From Microbulbifer donghaiensis (lineage in GTDB: Bacteria > Pseudomonadota > Gammaproteobacteria > Pseudomonadales > Cellvibrionaceae), in contig NZ_FQVA01000005.1 of the NCBI RefSeq assembly GCF_900129095.1, forward strand, positions 62,001 to 126,000: DNA of 64,000 bases, in the 5' to 3' direction. Each line of letters opens with the position of its first letter. The stretch's first letter is position 1. Below are positions 17,576 to 26,991 of this stretch, piece after piece. The notes under the pieces were generated by a model. That model saw only the letters and a program-made list of their open reading frames with translations, made no database searches and was not told the DNA's origin. Both the position numbers and the translations under genes were made by a program.

Positions 17576-18847
17576 ATGTTGAAACCCTTCTCCCTGCTTC
17601 CGGCCATAGCGGCGGTCATCCTGCTCGCGCTCGCTGCCTGCTCCGATCGCGGAGACCAGGGGGGCGAGCCGCCACCGCCGCCAGTCGAGGTGCTGGTCGT
17701 GCGGGAGCAGCCGGTCATCCCCCGCTTTGAATATGTCGGCCGCGTGCAGGCGACGGATGAATTGAACGTGCGGCCGCGCGTGGAGGGCAACATCCAAGGG
17801 CGCTATTTCGAGGAAGGCAGCCTGGTGAAAGAGGGGGAGCTGCTTTATGAAATCGATCCCCAGCCCTTTATCGCGACACTGGAGAATCGCCGCGCGGCGG
17901 AGTCGCGCGCGCGGGCGGCGCTTGAAGTGGCGGAACGCAATTTCCGGCGCGGACGGGAACTGGCGCCGCAGGGATTTATCAGCAAGATGACCATGGACCA
18001 GCTGGAGGGGGATTTCGAACAGGCGCAGGCCAACCTGAAAGCGGCGGTGGCCGACGTTAACAGCGCCGAACTCAACCTGTCCTACACGAAAATCTACGCC
18101 CCACTCACCGGCCGCATCGGCCGCTCGTCATTTCCCGAAGGTGCACTGGTCGGTCCCCAGTCGGAACCACTGGCCATGATTCTGAACACCGATCCGGTAT
18201 GGGTGGTGTTCGAGGTGCCGGAGGATCGCATTCTTTCCGTACAGGTGGCAGAAGCACGGCGCGAACGGGCGGGAATGCGGCCGGAGCGGCGGGATATTCG
18301 TATCGAATTACCCGACGGCTCCTTTTATCCCTATCCCGGTACTATCGCCTTCGTCGATAACAAGGTTAATCCGAATACCGGATCCGTGGCGGTGCGGGCG
18401 GAATTCCCCAACCCTGACCAGCTGTTGATCCAGGGCCAGTTTGCCCGGGTATCGGTGCGGGTTTACGGCGGACAGGAACAGCTGAAGCCGCTGGTGCCGC
18501 AGTCGGCGGTGCTGGAAGACATGCAGGGGCGCTATGTCTTTGTGGTGGACGAAAATAATATTGCGCACCGCCGATACCTGAAACTGGGGCAGCGCGAGGG
18601 CGAGCTCTGGGCGGTGGAGGAGGGATTGAAGGTTGGCGAGACGGTGATCGTCAACGGCTTGCAGCGGGTGATAGCGGAGCAGCCGGTGACACCGCAGAGT
18701 TCAGCCCGCAATCCCTATGAAGAGGAGCGCAAGCGCAAGGCCGCGGAGGCCGCGCAGGAGAAGGCCGGGCCCGCCGCTGACGAGCGCCGGGCAAAGGAGC
18801 GCAGCGAGGAGGATCGTCAGCGGGAGATACCGTCGGACAGCAAGTAG
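17576..18847 (+). CDS. RND efflux periplasmic adaptor (membrane fusion protein) lipoprotein
   Basis: About 423 residues from the ATG at 17576, which gives a compact lipoprotein signal ending LAAC; an ATG at 17540 or earlier starts are possible. Domain order follows AcrA/MexA: a beta-barrel/lipoyl half (EYVGRVQATDELNVRPRVEG), a coiled-coil hairpin (AAESRARAALEVAERNFRRG...), the second lipoyl half (YTKIYAPLTGRIGRS) and the membrane-proximal domain. A very charged C-terminal tail (KRKAAEAAQEKAG...) is unusual. It connects the inner-membrane pump encoded 21 bp downstream to an outer-membrane channel. No TolC-like gene is adjacent. Confidence 0.9.
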   Translation: MLKPFSLLPAIAAVILLALAACSDRGDQGGEPPPPPVEVLVVREQPVIPRFEYVGRVQATDELNVRPRVEGNIQGRYFEEGSLVKEGELLYEIDPQPFIATLENRRAAESRARAALEVAERNFRRGRELAPQGFISKMTMDQLEGDFEQAQANLKAAVADVNSAELNLSYTKIYAPLTGRIGRSSFPEGALVGPQSEPLAMILNTDPVWVVFEVPEDRILSVQVAEARRERAGMRPERRDIRIELPDGSFYPYPGTIAFVDNKVNPNTGSVAVRAEFPNPDQLLIQGQFARVSVRVYGGQEQLKPLVPQSAVLEDMQGRYVFVVDENNIAHRRYLKLGQREGELWAVEEGLKVGETVIVNGLQRVIAEQPVTPQSSARNPYEEERKRKAAEAAQEKAGPAADERRAKERSEEDRQREIPSDSK

Positions 18848-18868
18848 GGCACAGGGAGTCCAAATTTT

Positions 18869-21800
18869 TTGATCAGTGCATTCTTTATCCGGCGAACGCG
18901 CTTCGCGTTCGTTATTTCCATATTGATCACCCTGGCAGGGATTTTGTCACTGCCGCTGCTGCCTGTTGCCCAGTTTCCGGAGATCACGCCGCCGACAATC
19001 ACGGCCACTGCGCGTTTTGATGGTGCCAGCGCAGAAGTCATGCGCGATAGTGTGGCGGTGCCGCTGGAGGCAAAGGTCAATGGCGTGGAGAACATGCTGT
19101 ACATGGCTTCCTCCAGCGGTAACGATGGCAGTTACCGTCTCACCGTGACGTTTGAGACCGGCGCCGACGACGATATCGCTCAGGTCAATGTACAGAACCG
19201 GGTGCAGCAGGCCACGCCCAGTTTGCCGGAAGAGGTGCGCCGCAACGGCGTTATCGTGCGCAAGCAATCCAATACCATGCTGTTGGTGGTCAACCTGGTC
19301 TCCCCGGACGAAGAGTTCGACGAGCTGTTCCTCGCCAATTACGCGCAGATCTTTATTCGCGACGAGCTGGCGCGGGTGCCGGGCGTGAGCGATGTGGAAA
19401 TTCTCGGCTCCCTCAATTACGCGATGCGCATCTGGCTGAATCCGGATCGCATGGCCTCGCTAAACGTCACCGTCCAGGATGTGGTAGCCGCGATCCGTGC
19501 ACAGAACATGCAGGTGGCAGCGGGTCAGATCGGCTCACCGCCAATCGCCAAGAACCAGCAGTTCCAGTACAACATTCTCGCGCAGGGGCGCCTGGTCGAC
19601 GCGACAGAGTTCGGCAGCATCAGTATTCGCGCCAATCCCGCTGGCGGCATGGTACGTGTTAGGGATATTGCCCGGGTCGAATTGGGCAGCGAATTTTACA
19701 GTGCTTACGGGCGACTGGATGGCAAGCCGGCGGCAGTAATCGCCGTATACCAGTTGCCGGATGCTAACGCGCTCAGTGTTGCCGAGGGTATCAGGGAGCG
19801 TGTCGCTGTCCTGGCCGAGCGTTTTCCCGAGGGACTCGAAGCGGAAATCCTCTACGACACCACGGACTTTGTGGCGGCGTCGATCCGGGAGGTGGTGGAG
19901 ACGCTGCTCATTGCGCTGGTGCTGGTGATTCTCGTGGTGTTCGTTTTCCTGCAGGACGTGCGCTCGACGCTGATTCCCGCCATCGCTATTCCGGTGTCCC
20001 TGATCGGCACCTTCGCGCTGATGCTGGCATTCGGCATGACGATCAATACCGTAACGCTGTTTGCGCTGATCCTCGCCATCGGTATCGTCGTCGACGACGC
20101 GATTATCGTCGTGGAAAACACCCAGCGACTGATGTCCGAGGGATTGTCACCGCGGGATGCTGCGCTGAAATCGATGGAGGAGGTCACCGGGCCAGTGATT
20201 GCCACGACGCTGGTATTGCTGGCCGTGTTTGTGCCGGTGATGCTGATGCCGGGGCTGACCGGGCGCATGTATCAGCAGTTCGCCATTACTATCAGCATGG
20301 CGGTGGTTATTTCGTCCATTAACGCGCTGACTCTCAGCCCGGCCCTCTGTGCCTCGCTGTTGAAAAAAAGTGACAGTGGGGAGATCGCCGGGGTCAAGGA
20401 AACCGGGGCGTTTGGCTGGTTCAACAAGACGCTGCACAGGCTGACACGTTTCTACATGGGCATGGTGCGGTTCTGGGTGGCGCGACCTTTGCTGGGACTG
20501 CTGTCGATCGCGGGCCTGGTGGCGCTTTGTTACTGGCTGTTTACCAGCGTGCCCACCGGCTTTATCCCCGATGAAGACCAGGGCTATTTCCTGGTGCACG
20601 TGCAACTGGCGGAGGGTGCCTCTCTGACAAGGACCGGGCCCGTGGTGGAGCAGGTCGCCGCGATCATGGATGAAGAAGCGGAAATTGCACACGTGATGGC
20701 GGTGCCCGGGTTCAACATACTCGCGCGCAACGTGGCCTCGAACTCGGCCTTTATGATCGGCATCCTGCATCCTTGGGACGAACGGCCGGAGCGCTCGCAG
20801 CACCAGATGGCGGTGATGCAGCGGATACAGCAAAAAGTGGCGACGATCCCCGAGGCCCGCGTGATGGTATTTCCCACGCCGCCGCTACCGGGAGTGGGTA
20901 CCATCGGCGGTTTCGAGTTTATCCTCACCGACCTGATGGGGCGCGATGCTGCGGAGTTGGCCGGTGTCATGTATGACGTGCTGGGCGACGCCAACCAGCG
21001 GCCGGAAATCGCCCAGGCGTTTACCAGTTTCCAGGCCTCTACGCCGCAACTGCAACTCGATGTGGATCGGGACAAGGCGCATACGCTGGGTGTACCGCTG
21101 ACCGATGTCTACGCCACCCTGCAGGCGCAACTGGGTGGGTTTTACGTCAATGACTTCAACCTGTTCGGTAAGGTCTTCCGGGTGATGGTGCAGGGGGATG
21201 AGCAGTTTCGTCGCGAAGAACAGGACCTGGCCGGGTTTTTCGTGCGGGCCAATAGCGGGGAACTGGTGCCGGTGACCTCGGTCACCGAGATATTACCGAC
21301 CGTGGCTCCGCAGACTATCGATCGCTACAACCTCTACAACAGTGTCACCATCAACGGCGCACCGGCACCGGGCTATTCCAGTGGCGAAGCGATGAATGCC
21401 ATGGAAGACATCGCCGCGCGCCTGCCCGCCGGTTACAGCTATGAGTGGACCGGATCCAGCCTGCAGGAGATCACTTCGGGCAATATGGCGCCGATCCTGT
21501 TTTCGCTCGCGATTGTGTTCGTCTACCTGTTCCTGGTCGCCCAATACGAGAGCTGGATGATTCCAATTGCAGTCATGTTGTGTGTGCCGATTGCGATTGC
21601 GGGTGCGTTGCTGGTGAACTGGTTGTTGGGTGCGGTGAACAACCTCTACACGCAGATCGGGTTGGTGTTGCTGATCGGCATGGCGGCGAAGAGTGCCATC
21701 CTGATCGTCGAGTTCGCCTGTCTCGAGCGGGATGCGGGCAAGCCGGTGGCCGAGGCCGCGATCAGTGCCACCCAGCTGCGTTTTCGCGCAGTGTTGATGA

Positions 21801-22045
21801 CCGCCCTGTCCTTCGTGCTGGGGGTGATTCCGCTGTTGATCGCCACCGGCGCCGGGGCCGCCAGCCGGATCTCCCTGGGCCTCGCGGTGTTTGGGGGTAT
21901 GACCGCTGCGGCCGTATTTGCGACTCTGCTGGTGCCGGTCTACTACGCGCTGGTGCAGTCATTTCGCGAAAAGATCAAGGGCGGCCACACACCGACATTT
22001 CGGACAGCCGCCGCGGAGCAGGGTGCGGAGCGGCAGGGTGACTGA
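18869..22045 (+). CDS. RND multidrug efflux pump, HAE1 (AcrB) family
   Basis: A 1058-residue inner-membrane transporter with two repeats of six transmembrane segments and large periplasmic loops. The proton-relay pair in TM4 is visible (GIVVDDAIIVVEN), as are FIPDEDQGYF and the AKSAILIVEFA segment of TM10-11. It exports amphiphilic drugs or detergents by proton antiport. The start is a TTG at 18869 with GGGAG about 10 bp upstream; the first residues (ISAFFIRRTRFAFVISI) match the normal AcrB N terminus, so TTG is the likely real start. It forms an operon with the adaptor gene. Confidence 0.92.
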   Translation: MISAFFIRRTRFAFVISILITLAGILSLPLLPVAQFPEITPPTITATARFDGASAEVMRDSVAVPLEAKVNGVENMLYMASSSGNDGSYRLTVTFETGADDDIAQVNVQNRVQQATPSLPEEVRRNGVIVRKQSNTMLLVVNLVSPDEEFDELFLANYAQIFIRDELARVPGVSDVEILGSLNYAMRIWLNPDRMASLNVTVQDVVAAIRAQNMQVAAGQIGSPPIAKNQQFQYNILAQGRLVDATEFGSISIRANPAGGMVRVRDIARVELGSEFYSAYGRLDGKPAAVIAVYQLPDANALSVAEGIRERVAVLAERFPEGLEAEILYDTTDFVAASIREVVETLLIALVLVILVVFVFLQDVRSTLIPAIAIPVSLIGTFALMLAFGMTINTVTLFALILAIGIVVDDAIIVVENTQRLMSEGLSPRDAALKSMEEVTGPVIATTLVLLAVFVPVMLMPGLTGRMYQQFAITISMAVVISSINALTLSPALCASLLKKSDSGEIAGVKETGAFGWFNKTLHRLTRFYMGMVRFWVARPLLGLLSIAGLVALCYWLFTSVPTGFIPDEDQGYFLVHVQLAEGASLTRTGPVVEQVAAIMDEEAEIAHVMAVPGFNILARNVASNSAFMIGILHPWDERPERSQHQMAVMQRIQQKVATIPEARVMVFPTPPLPGVGTIGGFEFILTDLMGRDAAELAGVMYDVLGDANQRPEIAQAFTSFQASTPQLQLDVDRDKAHTLGVPLTDVYATLQAQLGGFYVNDFNLFGKVFRVMVQGDEQFRREEQDLAGFFVRANSGELVPVTSVTEILPTVAPQTIDRYNLYNSVTINGAPAPGYSSGEAMNAMEDIAARLPAGYSYEWTGSSLQEITSGNMAPILFSLAIVFVYLFLVAQYESWMIPIAVMLCVPIAIAGALLVNWLLGAVNNLYTQIGLVLLIGMAAKSAILIVEFACLERDAGKPVAEAAISATQLRFRAVLMTALSFVLGVIPLLIATGAGAASRISLGLAVFGGMTAAAVFATLLVPVYYALVQSFREKIKGGHTPTFRTAAAEQGAERQGD

Positions 22046-22154
22046 ACCTGTGACGGGAGCTCTGGTCTGAAATTGGGCTGGCGCCACAGGCCACTTGATA
22101 GTAGTTTGAGTAAGATATGAGTAACCAAAGCGCAGAGGTGTAGATTCGGGTTTT

Positions 22155-22766
22155 ATGTTGGTGCAGATTGAGGAAAAAATTTCCCATATGCGGGACCAGC
22201 TGCAGTCGCAGGTACCGACTGGGCCTGATCTGTATGGTCACGCGGCGGTTTTGCTGGCTCTTACCGACGAAGCGGACCCGGAAGTCATCCTCACCAAGCG
22301 CTCCGCAAACCTTTCCACCCACTCTGGCGAGGTCTCGCTACCGGGTGGCCGCTGGGACGATACCGACCCGTCGCTGGAATACACCGCGCTGCGCGAGGCA
22401 GAGGAGGAGATCGGCCTGCCCGCTGATCAGGTGCGTGTGCTTGGGCCATTGTGGTCGCGCACGACCCGCTGGCAGGTGCATGTGACGCCCTGGGTCGGCG
22501 TGATTTCACCCGATGCAGAACTCACCCCGAATCCCGGCGAGCTGGATGCGATCTTTCGCGTGCCCCTGTCATTTTTTCTCGCCGATCCGCGCATCCGCAC
22601 CGATCGGGTCACCATCGACAAGCGCGCCGTCTATCTGCCAGCCTACCAGTATCGCGGCTACGAGATCTGGGGCTTCACCGCCGGCGTGCTGACCGAGTTC
22701 CTGGTCAAGGTACTCGGTGCCTCCATCGGTCGCCGCGACGATGTGCCACTGCGGGCCCTAAGTTAA
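22155..22766 (+). CDS. CoA pyrophosphatase-like Nudix hydrolase (NudL family)
   Basis: A 203-residue Nudix protein. The CoA-pyrophosphatase signature preceding the box is clear (LTKRSANLSTHSGEVSLPGG), followed by a good Nudix motif ending LREAEEEIGL. Enzymes of this family split CoA and derivatives into phosphopantetheine and 3',5'-ADP. It stands alone, 109 bp after the efflux pump, and is followed by a REP-like inverted pair. Confidence 0.88.
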   Translation: MLVQIEEKISHMRDQLQSQVPTGPDLYGHAAVLLALTDEADPEVILTKRSANLSTHSGEVSLPGGRWDDTDPSLEYTALREAEEEIGLPADQVRVLGPLWSRTTRWQVHVTPWVGVISPDAELTPNPGELDAIFRVPLSFFLADPRIRTDRVTIDKRAVYLPAYQYRGYEIWGFTAGVLTEFLVKVLGASIGRRDDVPLRALS

Positions 22767-22788
22767 CAACTGTTCTTGGGCGTTCGCC

Positions 22789-22855
22789 GTAGGAGCCTGC
22801 TTGCAGGCGATCGGCAATGGAGCACCGCTCTTTTCGCCTGCAAGCAGGCTCCTAC
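22789..22855. repeat. REP-like inverted pair (REPIN/BIME-type)
   Basis: Two 22-nt arms, 22789-22810 and 22834-22855, are perfect reverse complements separated by 23 nt. Each arm begins GTAGGAGCCTGC and itself contains a 6-bp hairpin (GCCTGC-TT-GCAGGC). The pattern closely resembles the extragenic palindromes of Pseudomonas (GTAGGAGC, then an inverted GC-rich core, then GCGA). It lies between two genes on the same strand and could act as a transcript stabiliser. No REP-associated transposase gene is nearby. Confidence 0.8.
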
Positions 22856-22963
22856 AGGATTCGCAAATGTTTATTGACCTCAAGCTAACTTGAGGCTTTA
22901 TCTTCGCGCCCCTGACGTTGTCCCGCGCGTATAATACGCACCAGTTATCCTGCGAAGCGAACC

Positions 22964-24790
22964 ATGCCCAGACCAAAATCCACCGTCGCCCTGGACGAAG
23001 TGCACTGGGGCGCACTGAAGACCCTGTTCCCCTACCTGCTGGAATTCAAGCGCGCAGTGGTGCTTGCGCTGCTGTGCCTCGTCGGTGCCAAAGTGGCCGG
23101 CGTAGTTCTGCCCTTTATTCTCAAACATATCGTCGACGGTCTGGATAGTGCCGGGGGCACTGCCCAGGCGATCGCGCTGCCCCTCGGCCTGTTGTTGGCC
23201 TATGGCGCCGTGCGTTTTTCCAGCACCCTGTTCGGCGAGTTGCGCGATACCATTTTTGGCCGTGTCACCGAGCGCGCGCAGCGGCGGGTTGGCCTCGAGG
23301 TATTCCGGCATCTGCACCGGTTGGATATGGATTTTCACCTGAACCGCCGCACGGGCGGTCTTTCGCGGGATATAGAGCGCGGTAACTCCGGTATCGGTTT
23401 TCTGATGCGCTTTATGGTGTTCAATATCGTGCCGACGCTGGTGGAAATCGCCATGGTCGCCGGGCTGCTGTGGTGGAACTACAGCGTTGCCTTCGCGCTG
23501 CTGGTGCTGGGCGCAGTCATCGTCTACATCGGTTTTTCCGTGGTGGCCACCGAGTGGCGCACGCGCTTCGTGCGCGAGCTGAACGAGGCGGAATCCCAGA
23601 GCAGCAGCCGTGCGGTCGACAGCCTGCTGAATTACGAGACGGTGAAATACTTCGGCAATGAGCAGCACGAAGCCGGTCACTACGATCGCGAGCTGGCATT
23701 CTGGGAGCAGGCGCGGCGGAAGAACCGCCTGTCGCTGTTCGGCCTGAATGCCGGTCAGGCGCTGATCATCGCCAGTGCCATGTGCGGCGCGATGATCCTG
23801 GCCGCAGTCAACGTTACCAACGGACAGATGACCATCGGCGACTTTGTTCTGATCAATGCCTTTATGATGCAGATTTTCATACCGCTCAATTTTCTCGGCT
23901 TCGTCTACCGGGAAATGAAGGGCGCACTGGCGAATATTGAGAAAATGTTCTCACTACTGGCGGTGGAGCCGGCGGTGAAAGACACAGATAACGCCGCGGA
24001 GCTGGAGATACGCGAAGGGCGCATCGAATTTGATGACGTCCACTTCGGATACCGGGAAAACCGGGAAATTCTCAGCGGTGTCAGTTTTATCGTGCAGCCG
24101 AAGCAGAAGGTGGCGATAGTCGGTGCGAGCGGTGCCGGCAAATCCACGCTGTTCAAGTTACTGTTTCGTTTCTATGACGTTACCGGGGGGCATATCCGGG
24201 TGGACGGTCAGGATATCTGCGCCGTCAGCCAGGACTCGCTGCGCCGCGCGATCGGCGTGGTGCCGCAGGATGCAGTGCTGTTCAATCAGTCGATTCTGGA
24301 GAATGTGCGCTACGGCCGGGTGGATGCCAGCGACGAAGAGGTAATGGAGGCCATCCGCCATGCCCATCTGCACGAATTCGTACAACAGTTGCCGGAAGGA
24401 GTGCACACCCGGGTCGGTGAGCGCGGTCTGAAATTGTCCGGTGGCGAGAAACAGCGGGTTGCCATCGCCCGCGCGCTGCTCAAGCGGCCGCCGATCATGG
24501 TGTTCGATGAGGCCACTTCATCCCTCGACAGTAAATCCGAGCGGGGAATCCTGGAATCATTGCAGGAGATCGCCCGCGAGCAGACGACGCTGGTCATTGC
24601 GCATCGTCTGTCCACAGTGGTGGACGCCGATGTGATCCTGGTGATGGACAGGGGGCGCATTGTCGAACAGGGCGCCCACGCAGAGTTGCTATCGTTAAAT
24701 GGTCATTACGCGACGCTCTGGCGCCTGCAGCAGCAGGAGCGCAGTGCTGAAGCGCCGGCAATCTCTGCGCCGACGTCCATTCCCGAGTGA
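22964..24790 (+). CDS. Atm1-type ABC exporter (ABCB family half-transporter)
   Basis: A 608-residue fusion of a six-helix transmembrane domain (about 1-330) and an ATPase domain (about 360-590). The ATPase shows Walker A GASGAGKST near residue 386, LSGGEKQR, Walker B IMVFDEATSSLD and the H-loop IAHRLST. The transmembrane part carries the Atm1/HMT1 signatures (LNYETVKYFGNE, NAGQALIIASAM). Family members act as homodimers exporting glutathione conjugates or metal-thiol complexes, giving tolerance to heavy metals. It has its own promoter region after the REP pair. Confidence 0.9.
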   Translation: MPRPKSTVALDEVHWGALKTLFPYLLEFKRAVVLALLCLVGAKVAGVVLPFILKHIVDGLDSAGGTAQAIALPLGLLLAYGAVRFSSTLFGELRDTIFGRVTERAQRRVGLEVFRHLHRLDMDFHLNRRTGGLSRDIERGNSGIGFLMRFMVFNIVPTLVEIAMVAGLLWWNYSVAFALLVLGAVIVYIGFSVVATEWRTRFVRELNEAESQSSSRAVDSLLNYETVKYFGNEQHEAGHYDRELAFWEQARRKNRLSLFGLNAGQALIIASAMCGAMILAAVNVTNGQMTIGDFVLINAFMMQIFIPLNFLGFVYREMKGALANIEKMFSLLAVEPAVKDTDNAAELEIREGRIEFDDVHFGYRENREILSGVSFIVQPKQKVAIVGASGAGKSTLFKLLFRFYDVTGGHIRVDGQDICAVSQDSLRRAIGVVPQDAVLFNQSILENVRYGRVDASDEEVMEAIRHAHLHEFVQQLPEGVHTRVGERGLKLSGGEKQRVAIARALLKRPPIMVFDEATSSLDSKSERGILESLQEIAREQTTLVIAHRLSTVVDADVILVMDRGRIVEQGAHAELLSLNGHYATLWRLQQQERSAEAPAISAPTSIPE

Positions 24791-24887
24791 CAGGTTACCG
24801 GCGGCCTTTGTCTGGTCGTCCTTGATAATTGTCTGCGGCCGGACTAATGTGGCGCCGGACCAACGATAACGATAGGCAGAACCTCAT

Positions 24888-26609
24888 ATGACGACCCCTA
24901 TTAAATCCGCACGGATAATCGCCGCGCTGCTGGCGCTGGCTCTGGTGGGCGCCTGCTCGCCCCGCGACAAACAAGAAGAGAAAACCGCACAAGCCGAGGC
25001 CGAAGCCCAGATTGTGGAGTCGGAGACCGTCCCTGCGCCGGCAGACCAGCCGGTGGAAGACGCCGACAAGCGTTTCGACATCTACGTGCCCGTCGAGCTG
25101 AATGCAGACCTGAGTGATCTGTCTGACAACCAGCGCCAAATGATCGGCCTGCTGATCGACGCCAGCCAGATCATGGATCGCCTCTTTTGGTTGCAGTCCT
25201 ACGGCCCCGCGGAAGATCTGCTGTCGAGCATTGAGGACAGTCGTGAGCGCGAATTCGCCAAGATCAATTACGGCCCCTGGGATCGCCTCAACGACAACAA
25301 GCCGTTTGTCGAAGGCTATGGACAAAAGCCGCTCGGGGCGAACTTCTATCCGGCGGATATGACCAAGGCGGAGTTCGAGGCCTGGAATCAGCCGGGCAAA
25401 GACGGCCTCTATTCACTGGTTCGCCGCAACAGCGAAGGCAAGCTGGAGCTGGTTTCCTACAGTGAGGCGTACAAGGCGGAACTGGCCCAGGCGGCAGAGA
25501 CACTGCGCGAGGCGGCCAAACTCGCCGAAGACAAGGAGTTTGGCAATTACCTGAATATGCGCGCCGATGCGCTGGTCAGCGACGATTTCCGTCCCAGTGA
25601 TATGGCCTGGATGGACATGAAGAACAATCCCATCGACGTGGTGATCGGCCCGATCGAAAACTACGAAGATCAGTTGTTCGCCTACCGCACCGCCTACGAA
25701 TCCTATGTGCTGCTGAAGGACCAGGAGTGGAGCGAGAAACTGGCCAAGTTCGCCGCCTTCCTGCCGGAGCTGCAAAGGGGCCTGCCGGTCGACGACAAGT
25801 ACAAGGCGGAAGAGCCGGGCACCGACTCCGACCTGAATGCCTACGATGTGCTCTTCTACGCGGGCCACAGCAACGCCGGCTCCAAGACCATCGCCATCAA
25901 CCTGCCGAACGACGAAGAAGTGCAGCTGGCCAAGGGCACTCGTCGCCTGCAGCTGAAGAATGCGATGCGCGCGAAGTTCGACATGATCCTGGTGCCGATC
26001 AGCGAAGTGCTGATTGCCGAGGACCAGCGCAAGCACATCACCTTCCCGGCCTTCTTCGCCAATACCATGTTCCACGAAGTGGCTCACGGTCTCGGCATCA
26101 AGAAGACCGTCACTGACGGCAGCAATGTGCGCCAGGCACTGAAGGAAACTTCCTCCGCGCTGGAAGAGGGCAAGGCGGACATCCTCGGCCTGTATATGGT
26201 CACGCGCCTGCACGAGAAGGGCGAGCTCGAAGATGGCGAGCTGATGGACAACTATGTCACCTTCCTCGCCAGTATCTTCCGCAGTGTGCGCTTTGGTGCT
26301 GCGAGCGCTCACGGCAAGGCGAACATGATGCGCTTTAATTTCTTCAAGGAGCAGGGTGCCTTTACCCGCGACGCCGAGACCGGTCAGTACAGCGTGGACT
26401 TCGAGAAGATGCAGCAAGCCATGACAAAACTGTCCAACCTGATCCTGACCATTCAGGGCGACGGCGACTATGCGAAGTCGAAAGAGCTGCTGGAAGGCAA
26501 GGGCGTTGTCGGCGCGGAACTGCAGGCGGACCTGGATCGACTCGCGGAAGCGGATATCCCGGTGGATGTAACTTTCATCCAGGGCAAGGAAGTATTGGGG
26601 CTCAAGTAA
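24888..26609 (+). CDS. M49-like zinc metallopeptidase lipoprotein
   Basis: A 573-residue lipoprotein with lipobox GAC (signal about residues 1-22) followed by a Glu/Lys-rich linker. The zinc site HEVAHG (His396, Glu397, His400) and a downstream EEGKAD (Glu426, Glu427) correspond to the paired motifs of the dipeptidyl-peptidase III (M49) family, where HELLGH and EECRA(D/E) hold zinc. Databases often call such proteins Zn-dependent hydrolases. A role trimming peptides in the periplasm or at the cell surface is inferred. An intrinsic terminator follows 25 bp after the stop. Confidence 0.8.
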   Translation: MTTPIKSARIIAALLALALVGACSPRDKQEEKTAQAEAEAQIVESETVPAPADQPVEDADKRFDIYVPVELNADLSDLSDNQRQMIGLLIDASQIMDRLFWLQSYGPAEDLLSSIEDSREREFAKINYGPWDRLNDNKPFVEGYGQKPLGANFYPADMTKAEFEAWNQPGKDGLYSLVRRNSEGKLELVSYSEAYKAELAQAAETLREAAKLAEDKEFGNYLNMRADALVSDDFRPSDMAWMDMKNNPIDVVIGPIENYEDQLFAYRTAYESYVLLKDQEWSEKLAKFAAFLPELQRGLPVDDKYKAEEPGTDSDLNAYDVLFYAGHSNAGSKTIAINLPNDEEVQLAKGTRRLQLKNAMRAKFDMILVPISEVLIAEDQRKHITFPAFFANTMFHEVAHGLGIKKTVTDGSNVRQALKETSSALEEGKADILGLYMVTRLHEKGELEDGELMDNYVTFLASIFRSVRFGAASAHGKANMMRFNFFKEQGAFTRDAETGQYSVDFEKMQQAMTKLSNLILTIQGDGDYAKSKELLEGKGVVGAELQADLDRLAEADIPVDVTFIQGKEVLGLK

Positions 26610-26633
26610 GCGCCCGTATTTCTTAACGAGAAA

Positions 26634-26658
26634 GCCCCGGCAGCGCCGGGGTTTTTTT
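26634..26658 (+). terminator. Intrinsic terminator after the M49-like gene
   Basis: Stem CCCCGGC (26635-26641) and GCCGGGG (26645-26651) with a 3-nt loop, followed by seven Ts. Confidence 0.9.
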
Positions 26659-26942
26659 ATGGGCTTTGGGATTGCCCGTCTACCTGCGCACTTCTCTGAT
26701 TGCTCGCCTGTTTTGGATACTTTCCGGTTCTGGCGGGCGATCGCCAATAGATCGTACGCGCTTCATCGGGCAGCTTGAGGTCACAGCACAAAGTTGATAA
26801 ACGGCAGATGCAAGGGCCCTTTATGCAACCTGAAAAAGCGTGCCTTCTGGCAGGTAGGCCTTACTTGAAACTGACTAAGATGCAGGCAAGCACCGGACGG
26901 AAAACTGATCCCTATTCGGCGAGTTGCCCAGCCCAACAAAGA
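26659..26942. other. Gene-free gap between two terminators
   Basis: About 280 bp between the + terminator and the - terminator of the converging genes. A 66-codon frame here has no ribosome-binding site or family resemblance and ends inside the second terminator, so I do not call a gene. Confidence 0.5.
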
Positions 26943-26969
26943 AAAAGCCCCGGCGAGGCCGGGGCTTTT
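26943..26969 (-). terminator. Bidirectional intrinsic terminator after the thrombospondin-repeat gene
   Basis: A near-perfect palindrome AAAAGCCCCGGC-GAG-GCCGGGGCTTTT. On the minus strand it lies just past the stop at 26992 and ends in four Ts. Confidence 0.85.
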
Positions 26970-26991
26970 CACTAGCGCAGCTGATTACTGA

